Position numbers and translations under genes: made by a program | Notes under the pieces: model-generated | Seen by the model: the letters and a program-made list of their open reading frames with translations, nothing else | Databases searched by the model: none | Told to the model about the DNA's origin: nothing | In this document: positions 1 to 8,584 of the stretch, one piece after another | Layout: each line of letters starts with the position of its first letter | Position numbering within the stretch: position 1 is the stretch's first letter | From: Spirosoma sordidisoli | GTDB lineage: Bacteria; Bacteroidota; Bacteroidia; Cytophagales; Spirosomataceae | Direction of reading: 5' to 3' | Length of the DNA stretch: 64,000 nucleotides | NCBI RefSeq assembly: GCF_004138325.1 | Contig: NZ_SBLB01000003.1 | Span: forward strand, 186,001-250,000

Positions 1-871
1 CCGCCACAAATAAACGGGGTACGGGTCCAGATTTGGCCAACTCCTCCTGAATCAGGCGTTCTACTGGTTCGGGTTGTATTTTTACGCCACCCGTATTGAT
101 GATGGTATCGGCGCGGCCCAGCAGCCGGAACCGATTATCGGGCAGCAGCGTAACGACGTCGTTGGTCTGGATGCGCTGCTGGTTGGTGGCCGCCGACGTA
201 ATGTGCAGACAACCCCGCTCGTCGGTGCCGAGCGTTACCCCGTCGAGAGCCGTAAACCAGTCGCTCCGTTCCGGGCCATTCAGTCGCCGGAGGGCTATGT
301 GCGAAACGCTTTCGGTCATGCCGTAGGTGGCGTAGACGGGGGCACGTATGGCTTGTATAGCCTCTTCCAGAGCCGGGCTGGTAGCGGCACCACCTACCAG
401 AATTGCTTTCATCGAATCGAGCAGGTCGACTTGCGCAGGTTGCCCCGTATCCGGATCGATCGTGTCCAAAATGGTCTGTAGCTGCAGCGGAACCAGGGCC
501 GCAAAGGCAAACTGGTCTGCGGGGGCATGGAAACCCGCCAGGGGATTGCTGACGGGTTCGATGATCGTCATGGGCAACTTCAGTTCGAGGCCCCGAACGA
601 GCATCATGACCCCGGCCACATACCGGATGTTCAGACAAACCAGGGCCGGATCGCCGGGTTGGAGCCCCAGGGTTTGGCCAGTAAGCCGAGCGCTGGCTTT
701 CATCTGGGCGCGCGTGAGCCGGATTGGTTTGGGCGTACCGGTCGAGCCGGAGGTGTGTAGGGTAAATTCGTCCTGACCGCTCAACCAGGCCGTGCAGAAA
801 GCCAGCGCTTCGGCTTCGTAGGGGGTATGTGCGTCCGGCCAGGTAGCCGGATCGGGGAACGCAAGCACCAT
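1..871 (-). CDS. menE: o-succinylbenzoate-CoA ligase-like AMP-forming ligase MenE (3' end off window)
   Basis: Adenylate-forming ligase expected to activate o-succinylbenzoate to its CoA thioester in menaquinone synthesis. About 290 residues are visible and the C-terminus lies beyond the left edge. The AMP-binding P-loop TSGSTGTPKP lies near residues 36-45. Later come an ILVGGAATSP segment, the adenylation motif YATYGMTES, and the hinge region LLGRADTIINTGGVKI typical of MenE. The start is set at the ATG complementary to 869-871. The frame stays open upstream towards the end of the Rieske gene, so a slightly longer form is possible. menB lies about 1.1 kb away on the other strand, which supports a menaquinone role over a general acyl-CoA ligase. 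No frameshift seen. Confidence 0.87.
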   Translation of the reverse strand, partial: MVLAFPDPATWPDAHTPYEAEALAFCTAWLSGQDEFTLHTSGSTGTPKPIRLTRAQMKASARLTGQTLGLQPGDPALVCLNIRYVAGVMMLVRGLELKLPMTIIEPVSNPLAGFHAPADQFAFAALVPLQLQTILDTIDPDTGQPAQVDLLDSMKAILVGGAATSPALEEAIQAIRAPVYATYGMTESVSHIALRRLNGPERSDWFTALDGVTLGTDERGCLHITSAATNQQRIQTNDVVTLLPDNRFRLLGRADTIINTGGVKIQPEPVERLIQEELAKSGPVPRLFVA

Positions 872-930
872 AGAATCAGGGCGCAGCGTACCGGTTATCT
901 CCCCCGGCAGAGGCCGCCTGGCTAACAGGA

Positions 931-1425
931 TTACTCGAATACCCGAACCGTACGGGCAATGAGGTCGGGAGTCACTTTGTATTGTTTGAGCGGAAGCGAA
1001 GCCGGGCCGACCAGCACCTTACCGCTGGTATCGAAACGGGACAGGTGCAGGGGGCAGTAAAACTGATCGCTGGCCGACTTAAACGTCAGCTTTGTACCGG
1101 CATGTGTACACTCGGCCGATACAGCTACGAAGTTGCCGTCTTTGGTTCGGGCAACAATGACATCGTTGGCAATGACATAGCCGCCGTTTACGTTCAGATT
1201 TTCGTTGCTTTTATCGTCCAGGCGTAGGGTGAAATCCAGCTTTTCGGTGGCGGGGCGGATGGGGTCATCATTTCCCTGAGCCGCGCAGCCGGCCAGGCAT
1301 CGATTCAGCAGGATAGCGCCGATGCCGGTGCCCACCAGCCGGAAGAAATGTTGTCTGTCGATCGGTCGTTTATCCGGAGCCAGTGAGCTGGTTTGCATGG
1401 TGTTTTGTTGTACTTTTACGGCCAT
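931..1425 (-). CDS. Rieske [2Fe-2S] domain lipoprotein
   Basis: A 164-residue single-domain Rieske protein. The two cluster-binding motifs are clear: C106-T-H108 and C124-P-L-H127, giving the usual two Cys and two His ligands. The N-terminus has a hydrophobic stretch (about residues 28-45) ending in a lipobox-like LAGC (C47), so it is probably a membrane-anchored electron carrier. It does not have a true twin-arginine motif (RQ instead of RR). A second possible start is Met10. The gene lies just upstream of menE on the same strand with about 60 bp between the coding regions, so they may be co-transcribed. Its electron partner is not visible. Confidence 0.8.
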   Translation of the reverse strand: MAVKVQQNTMQTSSLAPDKRPIDRQHFFRLVGTGIGAILLNRCLAGCAAQGNDDPIRPATEKLDFTLRLDDKSNENLNVNGGYVIANDVIVARTKDGNFVAVSAECTHAGTKLTFKSASDQFYCPLHLSRFDTSGKVLVGPASLPLKQYKVTPDLIARTVRVFE

Positions 1426-1514
1426 AAGCCGGGTTTTTGGCGAAAATACGCAATATTTCTGTCATTCCACGACAGCGAACAAAGTCGTTCGCCGGGCGGT
1501 TATCCGAAGTACAT

Positions 1515-1973
1515 ATGGAAGAAGCGAAAGTAATCATCAATCCGATTTCGCCGGATAAAGTAGCCGAATCACCGGGCCTCCTGGCATACGCGCATACGGC
1601 GGGCGGTGCCGTTATCCGCCCCGAAGACAAAGGTAAGATTACGGGACGGGCCGTGTCGGCCATGCGCGAGCAGACGGACATGCAGCTTAGTCAGCTCTAC
1701 AAACAGATGCAGCTGCTGGCCGACCAGGCTACGGCCATTCGTCACCGGGTCGAAGTGTCTGAACGGATCTATGCGGCCCAGATGAATTTTGAGCCGGTAG
1801 TTGGGCATACCTACTATTTCTATACCCGCCGGAACGGAACGGATGTGCTGTCGATGATCGGCCCGACGGAGTGGGGGCGTACGTTTCCGTTCGAGCGTTG
1901 CCTGGCCACCGTTCGTATGATGGCTGATCACACGTGGGATGTTCAGTATCATGATGTTTCATATAATGAGTAG
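1515..1973 (+). CDS. DUF2452 domain-containing protein
   Basis: A 152-residue soluble protein matching the DUF2452 family, which is common in Bacteroidota and has no established function. An extended hydrophobic/charged helix runs through the middle (QLSQLYKQMQLLADQA). A C-terminal portion is rich in Tyr, Trp and Phe (VGHTYYFYTR and IGPTEWGRTFPF). The frame is open from 1437, but I prefer the ATG at 1515 because the family starts close to the motif VIINPIS and the upstream part looks like promoter DNA. It is transcribed towards menB with a short gap (about 20 bp), so it is likely co-transcribed with menB. There is no signal peptide. Confidence 0.72.
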   Translation: MEEAKVIINPISPDKVAESPGLLAYAHTAGGAVIRPEDKGKITGRAVSAMREQTDMQLSQLYKQMQLLADQATAIRHRVEVSERIYAAQMNFEPVVGHTYYFYTRRNGTDVLSMIGPTEWGRTFPFERCLATVRMMADHTWDVQYHDVSYNE

Positions 1974-1994
1974 TTTATACTCACCCAATGCACT

Positions 1995-2819
1995 ATGCAA
2001 AGCAATTTCCCCTGGGAACCCATAAAAGAATATCAGGAGATTCTGTTCTCGTATTACGACGGTATCGCTAAAATCAGCATCAACCGCCCGCATAAGCGTA
2101 ATGCCTTTACGCCCTTAACGGTCAAAGAAATGTCGGAAGCCATGGAACTGGCCCGGCAGGACGAGCGGGTAGGGGTCGTTATCCTCACCGGCGAAGGGGG
2201 CGAAGCGTTCTGCTCAGGGGGTGACCAGTCGATCCGGGGCCATGGTGGCTATATCGGCGACGATCAGGTACCCCGGCTCAACGTGCTGGACCTCCAGATG
2301 CAGATTCGGCGGATACCCAAGCCTGTTGTGGCTATGGTGGCCGGCTATGCCATTGGGGGCGGTCACGTGCTGCACGTAGTCTGTGACCTGAGCATCGCGG
2401 CCGACAATGCCCGCTTTGGGCAGACCGGTCCTAAAGTCGGCTCGTTCGACGGTGGGTTTGGCGCCAGTTACCTGGCCCGGGTCGTGGGCCAGAAAAAAGC
2501 CCGCGAGATCTGGTTCCTCTGCGATCAGTACAATGCGCAGGAAGCGCTGGATATGGGGCTGGTCAACAAGGTGGTCCCCCTCGATCAGCTGGAAGAGACG
2601 ACCGTGGCCTGGTGCCGCAAAATGCTCGAGAAAAGCCCGATTGCCCTCCGGATGCTGAAAGCGTCGTTCAATGCCGAACTGGATGGGCAGGCCGGTATCC
2701 AGCAGCTGGCGGGTGATGCCACGCTCCTGTACTACCTGTCGGACGAAGCCAAAGAAGGAAAAGATGCTTTCCTCGAAAAGCGCAAACCCGACTTCAGTAA
2801 GTTTCCGAAGTTCCCATAG
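1995..2819 (+). CDS. menB: 1,4-dihydroxy-2-naphthoyl-CoA synthase MenB
   Basis: A 274-residue crotonase-fold enzyme that closes the second ring of menaquinone by converting o-succinylbenzoyl-CoA to dihydroxynaphthoyl-CoA. Visible signatures are the N-terminal [12 protein letters not shown], the oxyanion-hole segment [15 protein letters not shown] (this GGDQ is diagnostic of MenB), [14 protein letters not shown], and [15 protein letters not shown]. The C-terminus [14 protein letters not shown] is typical of MenB. Length is normal for the family. It lies 21 bp after the DUF2452 gene and is followed by a strong terminator. Together with menE at the left edge it marks a menaquinone locus. Confidence 0.96.
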   Translation: MQSNFPWEPIKEYQEILFSYYDGIAKISINRPHKRNAFTPLTVKEMSEAMELARQDERVGVVILTGEGGEAFCSGGDQSIRGHGGYIGDDQVPRLNVLDLQMQIRRIPKPVVAMVAGYAIGGGHVLHVVCDLSIAADNARFGQTGPKVGSFDGGFGASYLARVVGQKKAREIWFLCDQYNAQEALDMGLVNKVVPLDQLEETTVAWCRKMLEKSPIALRMLKASFNAELDGQAGIQQLAGDATLLYYLSDEAKEGKDAFLEKRKPDFSKFPKFP

Positions 2820-2841
2820 CGGACATAACTGGTATAAGAAG

Positions 2842-2885
2842 GCGACGGATCAATGGCAAACAGGCTGTTGATCCGTCGCTTTTTT
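2842..2885 (+). terminator. Rho-independent terminator after menB
   Basis: A 12-bp perfect stem (GCGACGGATCAA at 2842-2853 with TTGATCCGTCGC at 2868-2879) with a 14-nt loop, followed immediately by a run of six T. Confidence 0.88.
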
Positions 2886-2950
2886 GAGTGTCGAAAAATC
2901 AAAACGGCCATAGAGGGGCGCGTTGGGCATACGTTGCCCTGACGAACCAG

Positions 2951-3460
2951 CTACCGGTTGGGAATTTGTAAAACGGCTGCTCCCGTTTTGGAATCGATCT
3001 CCCGAACGAGCCGATCCGGGTGCCGGATAATCATGATTTCTACCGAGCCCGTGCCCACCTCCAGGGCCAGAATGTGCCCTCCGGTTATTTTGAACTCTTT
3101 GTCGGCAACCACACCGTGCAGATGAAGGGCCGGTTTGTTGTCCTGCCAGGCAATGCTACCCGTCAGGCTAACCAGCTCGGTGTCGCGCAACGCTCTCGGA
3201 TCGTAGGTTTTGGTAGCTGCGTTCCAGAAGCCGAACGTCGGATGAACAAAACCCAGCCCGGTAATACTGGCGCTGGGAATGGCCTCCTGCCGGGTAAGCT
3301 GTTCAAGTTCCTGAAGCACATTGTCGCCCTGCTGTAATACCACCAGGTAACCCGTTGGCGTAGTCATGTAGTTTCTGGTTTGTTTTTTGGCTGGTTGCGC
3401 CTGCCCCGCACTGACAAAAACAGTGCAGAATGCCAGTAGTATAAACAAGGTAATACGCAT
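2951..3460 (-). CDS. Exported PPC/DUF296-domain protein
   Basis: A 169-residue protein with an N-terminal signal peptide (residues 1-21, ending near AGQAQ). A single PPC (DUF296) domain fills the rest. Family features seen are GYLVVLQQGDNVLQEL at the start, the SASITGLG turn, FGFWN, then HLHGVVAD and ITGGHIL near the end. In bacterial single-domain PPC proteins the conserved His residues can bind a metal. Plant relatives are AT-hook DNA-binding proteins, but the signal peptide here argues against a DNA-binding role. Role unknown. It lies 56 bp after the transporter gene on the same strand and may be in its operon. Confidence 0.72.
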   Translation of the reverse strand: MRITLFILLAFCTVFVSAGQAQPAKKQTRNYMTTPTGYLVVLQQGDNVLQELEQLTRQEAIPSASITGLGFVHPTFGFWNAATKTYDPRALRDTELVSLTGSIAWQDNKPALHLHGVVADKEFKITGGHILALEVGTGSVEIMIIRHPDRLVREIDSKTGAAVLQIPNR

Positions 3461-3516
3461 GACTGGGTCAATTAAGTGAATTGGAATACGGTCGGTTTAT
3501 TCATTACCCATGCCGG

Positions 3517-4524
3517 TCAGGAGCGGGCCAGGATAATCAGGACAAGGCCAGCTAGGTACGCCCCGCCCATCAGCCATAAGTATCGATTGGCTGTCGACGG
3601 GGCCTCTTTGAACTCGTGCCAGGCGAATAACCCCCACAGAACCGAGACAACGGTAGCCCCCTGGCTAAGCCCGTACGAGACCGCGTCGCCGGCCTGTTTG
3701 GAACCGAGCAGGAGCGCAATCATACCGATCCCCCAAATGAAACCACCCCCGATGCCTGCCAGATGAGTACGGAATGGAGTTTGCCCGTACGTCGGCTGGC
3801 CAGATTCGTCGGTCAGGATGAACCGGCGGACCAGGTATTCGACCAGTGGGTTGCTGATGAGGATACCAAGGGCAAAAAACAGCAAACCTGTATACGGGGT
3901 GAGCAAACCCGGTTCGGGCGACGTATGGTCGGTAACCAGCGCGCTCGATATCAGCCGGAAAAAGAAGCCCGCAACCAGTCCGCCCGCCAGCGCGATCCAG
4001 ATCCCGCGGGTATCGTCGGGTGTTTTTCCGGCATCGGCCTTTTTCTGCTTTTGCTGATAGGCCAGTGCACTGAACACCATGGCCCCCAATATGGCTGCCC
4101 CGCCCAGGGCCAGCAACCAGACGCTCCCCTGTGGTTCGGCGAGGTAGTTGACGACCAGCCCGATGGCTAGGGATAAGCCCGTTCCAACCGGCATGGCGAT
4201 CGATATACCAGCCATGCTGATGCCGACTGTCAGTAAGGTGTTGCCGATGTTGAAAACCAGCCCGCCCGCCACCGCCAGCAGCAGGGCCTTTGTCGTTGCC
4301 TGGCCCATATCGTCGAACAGTGACCTGCCCTCTTCGCCGAAACTGCCCAGCGTAAACCCCAGGGCCAGGGCAGTCAGGACAATGCCGTACACGTAGTCGC
4401 GATAAAAGACGTAAAGCGGGGCTGACTGGGTCACGTATTTCTGGGCATTTGACCAGGAGCCCCAGAGCAGCATGGTCAGAAGGCAGAGAATGATGGCTAC
4501 GGTCGGTTGGTTCGTACTAAACAT
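3517..4524 (-). CDS. GRP/RhaT-type sugar transporter of the DMT superfamily
   Basis: A 335-residue polytopic membrane protein with about ten hydrophobic segments in the two-fold pattern of the drug/metabolite transporter superfamily. The N-terminal CLLTMLLWGSWSNAQK is the typical first helix of the glucose/ribose porter (GRP) and rhamnose (RhaT) group. Later helices have the GIGGGFIWGIGMIALL and GATVVSVLWGLFAWHEF segments shared by this group. Likely an inner-membrane proton-coupled sugar or sugar-acid uptake protein; the substrate cannot be read. It lies 48 bp after the histidine kinase gene and upstream of the PPC protein, all on the minus strand. Confidence 0.72.
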   Translation of the reverse strand: MFSTNQPTVAIILCLLTMLLWGSWSNAQKYVTQSAPLYVFYRDYVYGIVLTALALGFTLGSFGEEGRSLFDDMGQATTKALLLAVAGGLVFNIGNTLLTVGISMAGISIAMPVGTGLSLAIGLVVNYLAEPQGSVWLLALGGAAILGAMVFSALAYQQKQKKADAGKTPDDTRGIWIALAGGLVAGFFFRLISSALVTDHTSPEPGLLTPYTGLLFFALGILISNPLVEYLVRRFILTDESGQPTYGQTPFRTHLAGIGGGFIWGIGMIALLLGSKQAGDAVSYGLSQGATVVSVLWGLFAWHEFKEAPSTANRYLWLMGGAYLAGLVLIILARS

Positions 4525-4572
4525 GGGCTGTACAGGAAGAGTGGTGGACTAGACTACGACCCGGGTTGCGAG

Positions 4573-5889
4573 TTAATCGAACTGCTGAACGAGCATCCGC
4601 ACCCGAAACAGGGTGCCTCGTCCCTTGATACTCTCTATTTCCAGACTGGCACCCACCAGTTCACAGAGTCGTTTAACAATCTGTAAACCAATGCCTTCGC
4701 CTTTTTCGGTTGAGCGGGCCATCAGCTGGCCGAGCGGTTGCCCGGTCGGTACCTGATGGTCATCGTTGGGGGGCATGGGCGTCGGCTGGCCTTCTTCGGG
4801 AGCCAGCACGCTGGTTTCTTCAACAGTCGGTTTAAGCTGTTTATGGAACAGCTCCATCAGATCGTCGGGTAGACCCGGGCCCGAATCCTGAACACTGAAT
4901 CCCCACCGCCAGTCATTCTCTGCCGACCAGGATATAGACACCATGCCGGGGCGATCCGGGCTGGAGGGGGTGTAGGTCAGTGCATTCAGGATGAGGTTCT
5001 GCGCAATCCGGTAGATCTTAACCCGGTCAGACCTGACCTTCAGACTTTCCGGCCCGTCGGCCCGTATGATCAGGCCCCGTTCTGCCACCATTGGGCTTAC
5101 GCTGGCAACCAGGTCGCCTAAAAGAGCGGCTGCATCGAACTCTTCCAGCTGCAGGGGCTCCTGACCCGCTTCCAGGCGAGCCAGATCCATCAGGTTGGTC
5201 AGCATCGACTGCACATGGGTCAGATTGCGGTTGAGCATATCCATGAACTGTTGGCGTTCTTCCGGACTCAGATCGTCCATCCGGAGAAAGTAAGCGGCCC
5301 CCATGCTCAACCCCAGCCCACTCCGCAAATCATGGGATGATTTACGGAGGAGATCGCCACGCTGGCGCGACAGTTCTTCCATCTCATGCAGGGCCTGCTC
5401 CAGGCTCGAAGCCCGGTTGGCAGCCTGAAGCCGCTGTAATTCATCGTGTTTGGTGACGCTGCCCCGTATGGTCTCGTTCATCAAAACCAGAATCTGCTGC
5501 TGGGCCTGTAGTACCAGATCCGGATCAACATGCGGGAACAACTCCCGAAACAGTTTCAGCTCATCGAACAGGATAACGGACAGGTGGTTCAGCTCCCGCA
5601 GCAGTTCCGGCAGGGCCAATGATTTTTGCCAGCGATGGAGTCCGTGCGACTTGGCCGCAATAATGGGGTCGTTATCGGGCACTTTACCCAGCAGCTGTTG
5701 CTCCAGAATGTCGAGTATAATCGGCATCAGGTTATTGAACTCCTCGCGCGCCAGCACCGTGATCTTGCGAAGAGAAGGGTCCGACTCGCAGGCAGAGCGC
5801 CAGTTGTTAAGCAGCGTTTCCCGTCGATTGAACAGAAAAGCCGTTAGCTCGGAGATTGCGTTTGGCTGATCAGCAGGGCGTGCGTTCAT
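4573..5889 (-). CDS. Cytosolic sensor histidine kinase with RsbRD-like N-terminus
   Basis: A 438-residue kinase without any transmembrane segment. Residues about 10-150 resemble the RsbT co-antagonist RsbRD N-terminal domain (LLNNWRSACESDPS, then helices). A short coiled-coil leads into the dimerisation helix with phospho-acceptor H186 in SSHDLRSGL. The ATPase domain has NLILNALTYTP (N box), DSGPGLP (G1) and GEGIGLQIVKRL (G2). Between G1 and G2 is an unusual Pro/Glu-rich insertion of about 50 residues. The frame is open upstream to 5949, but the ATG at 5889 fits the family start. No response regulator gene is adjacent, so it is an orphan in this window. It may share a transcript with the transporter downstream. 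Confidence 0.82.
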   Translation of the reverse strand: MNARPADQPNAISELTAFLFNRRETLLNNWRSACESDPSLRKITVLAREEFNNLMPIILDILEQQLLGKVPDNDPIIAAKSHGLHRWQKSLALPELLRELNHLSVILFDELKLFRELFPHVDPDLVLQAQQQILVLMNETIRGSVTKHDELQRLQAANRASSLEQALHEMEELSRQRGDLLRKSSHDLRSGLGLSMGAAYFLRMDDLSPEERQQFMDMLNRNLTHVQSMLTNLMDLARLEAGQEPLQLEEFDAAALLGDLVASVSPMVAERGLIIRADGPESLKVRSDRVKIYRIAQNLILNALTYTPSSPDRPGMVSISWSAENDWRWGFSVQDSGPGLPDDLMELFHKQLKPTVEETSVLAPEEGQPTPMPPNDDHQVPTGQPLGQLMARSTEKGEGIGLQIVKRLCELVGASLEIESIKGRGTLFRVRMLVQQFD

Positions 5890-6231
5890 ACAATGGAATT
5901 CGTCAGGACTACATGCCGGACCGGTACCAACGAACTGGCGCCGGGACATGCAGTCGTACAGGCAGTATTGCCCTTAGTTGACTGGTAAACATGCCAAAAG
6001 GTTTTGCGTGGGTGAGAGACTGGCCACGGGAAGACTTCCAGACCGCCAGAATTGGCCGATTAGCCCACACAGTACAACACCGATAGTTGAAGAAGTGGTT
6101 ACTTCGATAAAATTTGGCATTATGAATAGAATTCAATAAAATATAAGGCGAAATGGGGACTTTTTCTAGGAAGACAACGTAAAAAGGGTAGTTTTGCCTT
6201 GGATCGTCTAGTCTAATCCATACGGCCTGTT
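5890..6231. promoter_or_regulatory. Divergent intergenic region (342 bp)
   Basis: Gene-free stretch between the histidine kinase (minus) and the class V aminotransferase-fold gene (plus). The right part is AT-rich. I see one promoter-like box for the plus gene (6189-6196) and no exact -7 box for the minus gene. No RNA gene recognised. Confidence 0.5.
6189..6196 (+). promoter_or_regulatory. Bacteroidota -7 box (TAgtTTTG)
   Basis: Exact match to TAnnTTTG, placed 35 bp upstream of the ATG at 6232, which would give a leader of about 30 nt. No clear -33 TTG; a T-rich tract lies at about 6160. Confidence 0.5.
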
Positions 6232-7548
6232 ATGTCAACCCGTCGCACTTTTTTTCGTCAGTCGGCCGCTGCGGCCAGCGCTGCGCTTACACTCCCGACG
6301 TTTCTCCCCGACACGTTTGCCAACCCAATGCCTGCACCCGGTACAGCGCTGAAGTCGGCCGCGGAATGGGCGCAGGATGAGGATTTCTGGGCGTGGGTGA
6401 AGTCCGAGTACACGGTTTCGCCCAATCTCCTGAATCTGAACAACGGGGGCGTTTGTCCGCAACCAAAAGTTGTGCAGGACGCCCATATCCGGTTCTATCA
6501 GTACGCCAACGAAGCGCCATCCTACTACATGTGGCGGATTCTGGATCAGGGTCGCGAAGCCCTCCGCAGCAAACTGGCCGATCTGGCGGGCTGTTCGTCG
6601 GAAGAGATCGCCATCAATCGAAACGCTACCGAGGGGCTGAACACCGTTATTTTCGGATTAAATCTGAAAGCCGGTGACGAGGTAGTGCTTACCAAACAGG
6701 ACTATCCGAACATGCTCAATGCCTGGAAGCAGCGCGAGAAACGGGACGGGATCAAACTCGTGTACCTGAACCTCGACCTGCCCAGCGAAGATGACGACGC
6801 GCTGGCTCAGCAGTACATCCGAGCCTTTACGCCCCGAACCAAAGTGGTTCATATCACCCATATGATCAACTGGATAGGGCAGGTGATGCCGGTACGGAAA
6901 ATCGCTGACGAAGCCCACAAGCGGGGAATCGAGGTCATCGCCGACGGGGCTCATTCCTTCGCGCTCTTCGATTTCAAAATACCGGACCTGGGGTGCGACT
7001 ACTTTGCCAGCAGCCTGCACAAATGGTTGTGTGCGCCCTTCGGCAGCGGCATGCTTTATGTGCGGCAAAACAAGATCAAAAACGTATGGGCGCTGCTCTC
7101 CAACAATGAACCTGACGGGCCTGATATCCGGAAGTTCGAGAGCCTGGGTACGCGTTCGTTTGCGTCAGAAATGGCCATTGGTACCGCCGTTGACTTCCAT
7201 AACAGCATTGGCTCCGCGCGTAAGTTTGCCCGGGCGCACTACCTCAAAAACTACTGGATGGAGCGGGTCCGTGAGCTGCCGGGTGTTCGTATTCATACGT
7301 CGCTCAAGCCCGAGTATGCCGGTGCGGTAGCCCTGTTCTCGATCGATGGGATGAAACCCGCCGAGATTGATGGTCAGCTGCTAAACCAGTATAAGATCCA
7401 TACGGTAGGGATCGAATGGGAAAATATTCGCGGGGTTCGGGTAACGCCCCATATCTATCATTCGCCCAAAGATCTGGATCGTCTGGTAGCGGCTATCGAA
7501 GCCATTGCCGCTAAACAAACCCTGGCCGGTAAGCAGAAGAAAAGCTGA
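6232..7548 (+). CDS. Exported PLP-dependent class V aminotransferase-fold protein
   Basis: A 438-residue fold-type I PLP enzyme of the class V aminotransferase/isopenicillin-N-epimerase-like group. The N-terminus carries a Tat-like signal (TRRTFFRQSAAAASAALTL, residues 3-21), so it is probably folded in the cytoplasm and exported. PLP features are NRNATEGLNTV (cofactor phosphate region), ADGAHSFALFD (Asp to pyridine N) and SSLHKWLCAPFG with the Schiff-base Lys. Substrate unknown; a desulfurase, epimerase or lyase are all possible in this family. The 3' end overlaps the convergent ABC permease gene by 38 bp. Confidence 0.8.
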   Translation: MSTRRTFFRQSAAAASAALTLPTFLPDTFANPMPAPGTALKSAAEWAQDEDFWAWVKSEYTVSPNLLNLNNGGVCPQPKVVQDAHIRFYQYANEAPSYYMWRILDQGREALRSKLADLAGCSSEEIAINRNATEGLNTVIFGLNLKAGDEVVLTKQDYPNMLNAWKQREKRDGIKLVYLNLDLPSEDDDALAQQYIRAFTPRTKVVHITHMINWIGQVMPVRKIADEAHKRGIEVIADGAHSFALFDFKIPDLGCDYFASSLHKWLCAPFGSGMLYVRQNKIKNVWALLSNNEPDGPDIRKFESLGTRSFASEMAIGTAVDFHNSIGSARKFARAHYLKNYWMERVRELPGVRIHTSLKPEYAGAVALFSIDGMKPAEIDGQLLNQYKIHTVGIEWENIRGVRVTPHIYHSPKDLDRLVAAIEAIAAKQTLAGKQKKS

Positions 7549-8584
7549 TACCTGCCGCCCCCAGCCAGCCTATAGCCAGCCAGACGCCCACCGGTACACT
7601 GAACATGATGGCCAGCAGACCCAGGATAAAGGCCCAGAAAACAGCGGTTTGCCAACGCTCCGGCGATACCTCTCGCCCGTAGGCCAGCCCATGCATCAGG
7701 AGTAGCCATCCCCAGCCGGTCAGCCCGAGCCAGACCATATAATCGACCCCGACAGTGGCGGGTTGGTTTTTGAGCATAATCAGCCAGTCGGGTAGCCAGA
7801 TCAACCCGTAGATCAGCGTATAACGACCCAGCCGATCGAGCCAGGTGAAAGGCATATTGGGCAGCAGGATCAGGTAACGGTGTTCAAACGTGCTCAATTG
7901 CCGCGCCACCTGCGAATGGGTAATCAGAGCCAGCATCAACCCGATCAGGAGGAGCCGTTCGTCATAATCGTCGGTCGGGTAAAGCCGGCATACGCCCACC
8001 AGCAGCAGCCCGGATAGTAGCTTGGTCAGCAGTAAAGACAAGGGTTCATGCCGAAGCCAGTAGGCTGGGAAGAACAGCCAGTAGGGGAGACTGACGCTCA
8101 GCGTCGGCAGCCGCAGCGAGCCCGCCGGATGATGGCGAAGTCGGTGGTCGGCCCCGGCAGCGCCAACGACCAGCAAACCGGCCATGGTCAGCAGAATGAC
8201 CGCAAACGACCCCCAGGCCTGGTAATGAACAGCCCGAGCCAGCATCCAGATCGCGTAACCGCCGACCGGAACGAGCAGCTGAGCAACCAGTAAAAGCCAC
8301 AACGACCAGCGAATTCGCACGGGAACGAGCCGGAAAGTCTGAAGAAACAGATGGTCGGGTGCGGCCAGTGCTTTTCTGACAAAGCCGACCGTCCGCAGCG
8401 TGTACACCAGCCAGAGGAGTATAACCCCGGTCAGGAGCGCGGGTGAGCCCAGGGCGGCCGTGATCAGTGCTTCGTGGTCCATCGGGCGCATGAAGCCGAA
8501 CGCCAGCAGAACCACGACCAGAAAAGTACCGGCGTTGCGAACGTAGAAAGGCAGGACGAGGGTACGGTAAAGAACAGTATACAT
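7511..8584 (-). CDS. ABC transporter membrane subunit (uncharacterised)
   Basis: A 357-residue polytopic membrane protein with roughly nine hydrophobic helices (first near 20-33, last near 325-345). I do not recognise a named family. Its position makes the call: its ATG shares the A of the TGA stop of the ATPase gene upstream (TGATG), so the two are translationally coupled. It is therefore the likely permease of a small two-gene ABC exporter, as is common in Bacteroidota. Arg/Trp-rich cytoplasmic loops occur (VPVRIRWSLWLL). The substrate is unknown. The 3' end overlaps the convergent aminotransferase-fold gene. Confidence 0.62.
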   Translation of the reverse strand: MYTVLYRTLVLPFYVRNAGTFLVVVLLAFGFMRPMDHEALITAALGSPALLTGVILLWLVYTLRTVGFVRKALAAPDHLFLQTFRLVPVRIRWSLWLLLVAQLLVPVGGYAIWMLARAVHYQAWGSFAVILLTMAGLLVVGAAGADHRLRHHPAGSLRLPTLSVSLPYWLFFPAYWLRHEPLSLLLTKLLSGLLLVGVCRLYPTDDYDERLLLIGLMLALITHSQVARQLSTFEHRYLILLPNMPFTWLDRLGRYTLIYGLIWLPDWLIMLKNQPATVGVDYMVWLGLTGWGWLLLMHGLAYGREVSPERWQTAVFWAFILGLLAIMFSVPVGVWLAIGWLGAAGISFSSAYRPGFV

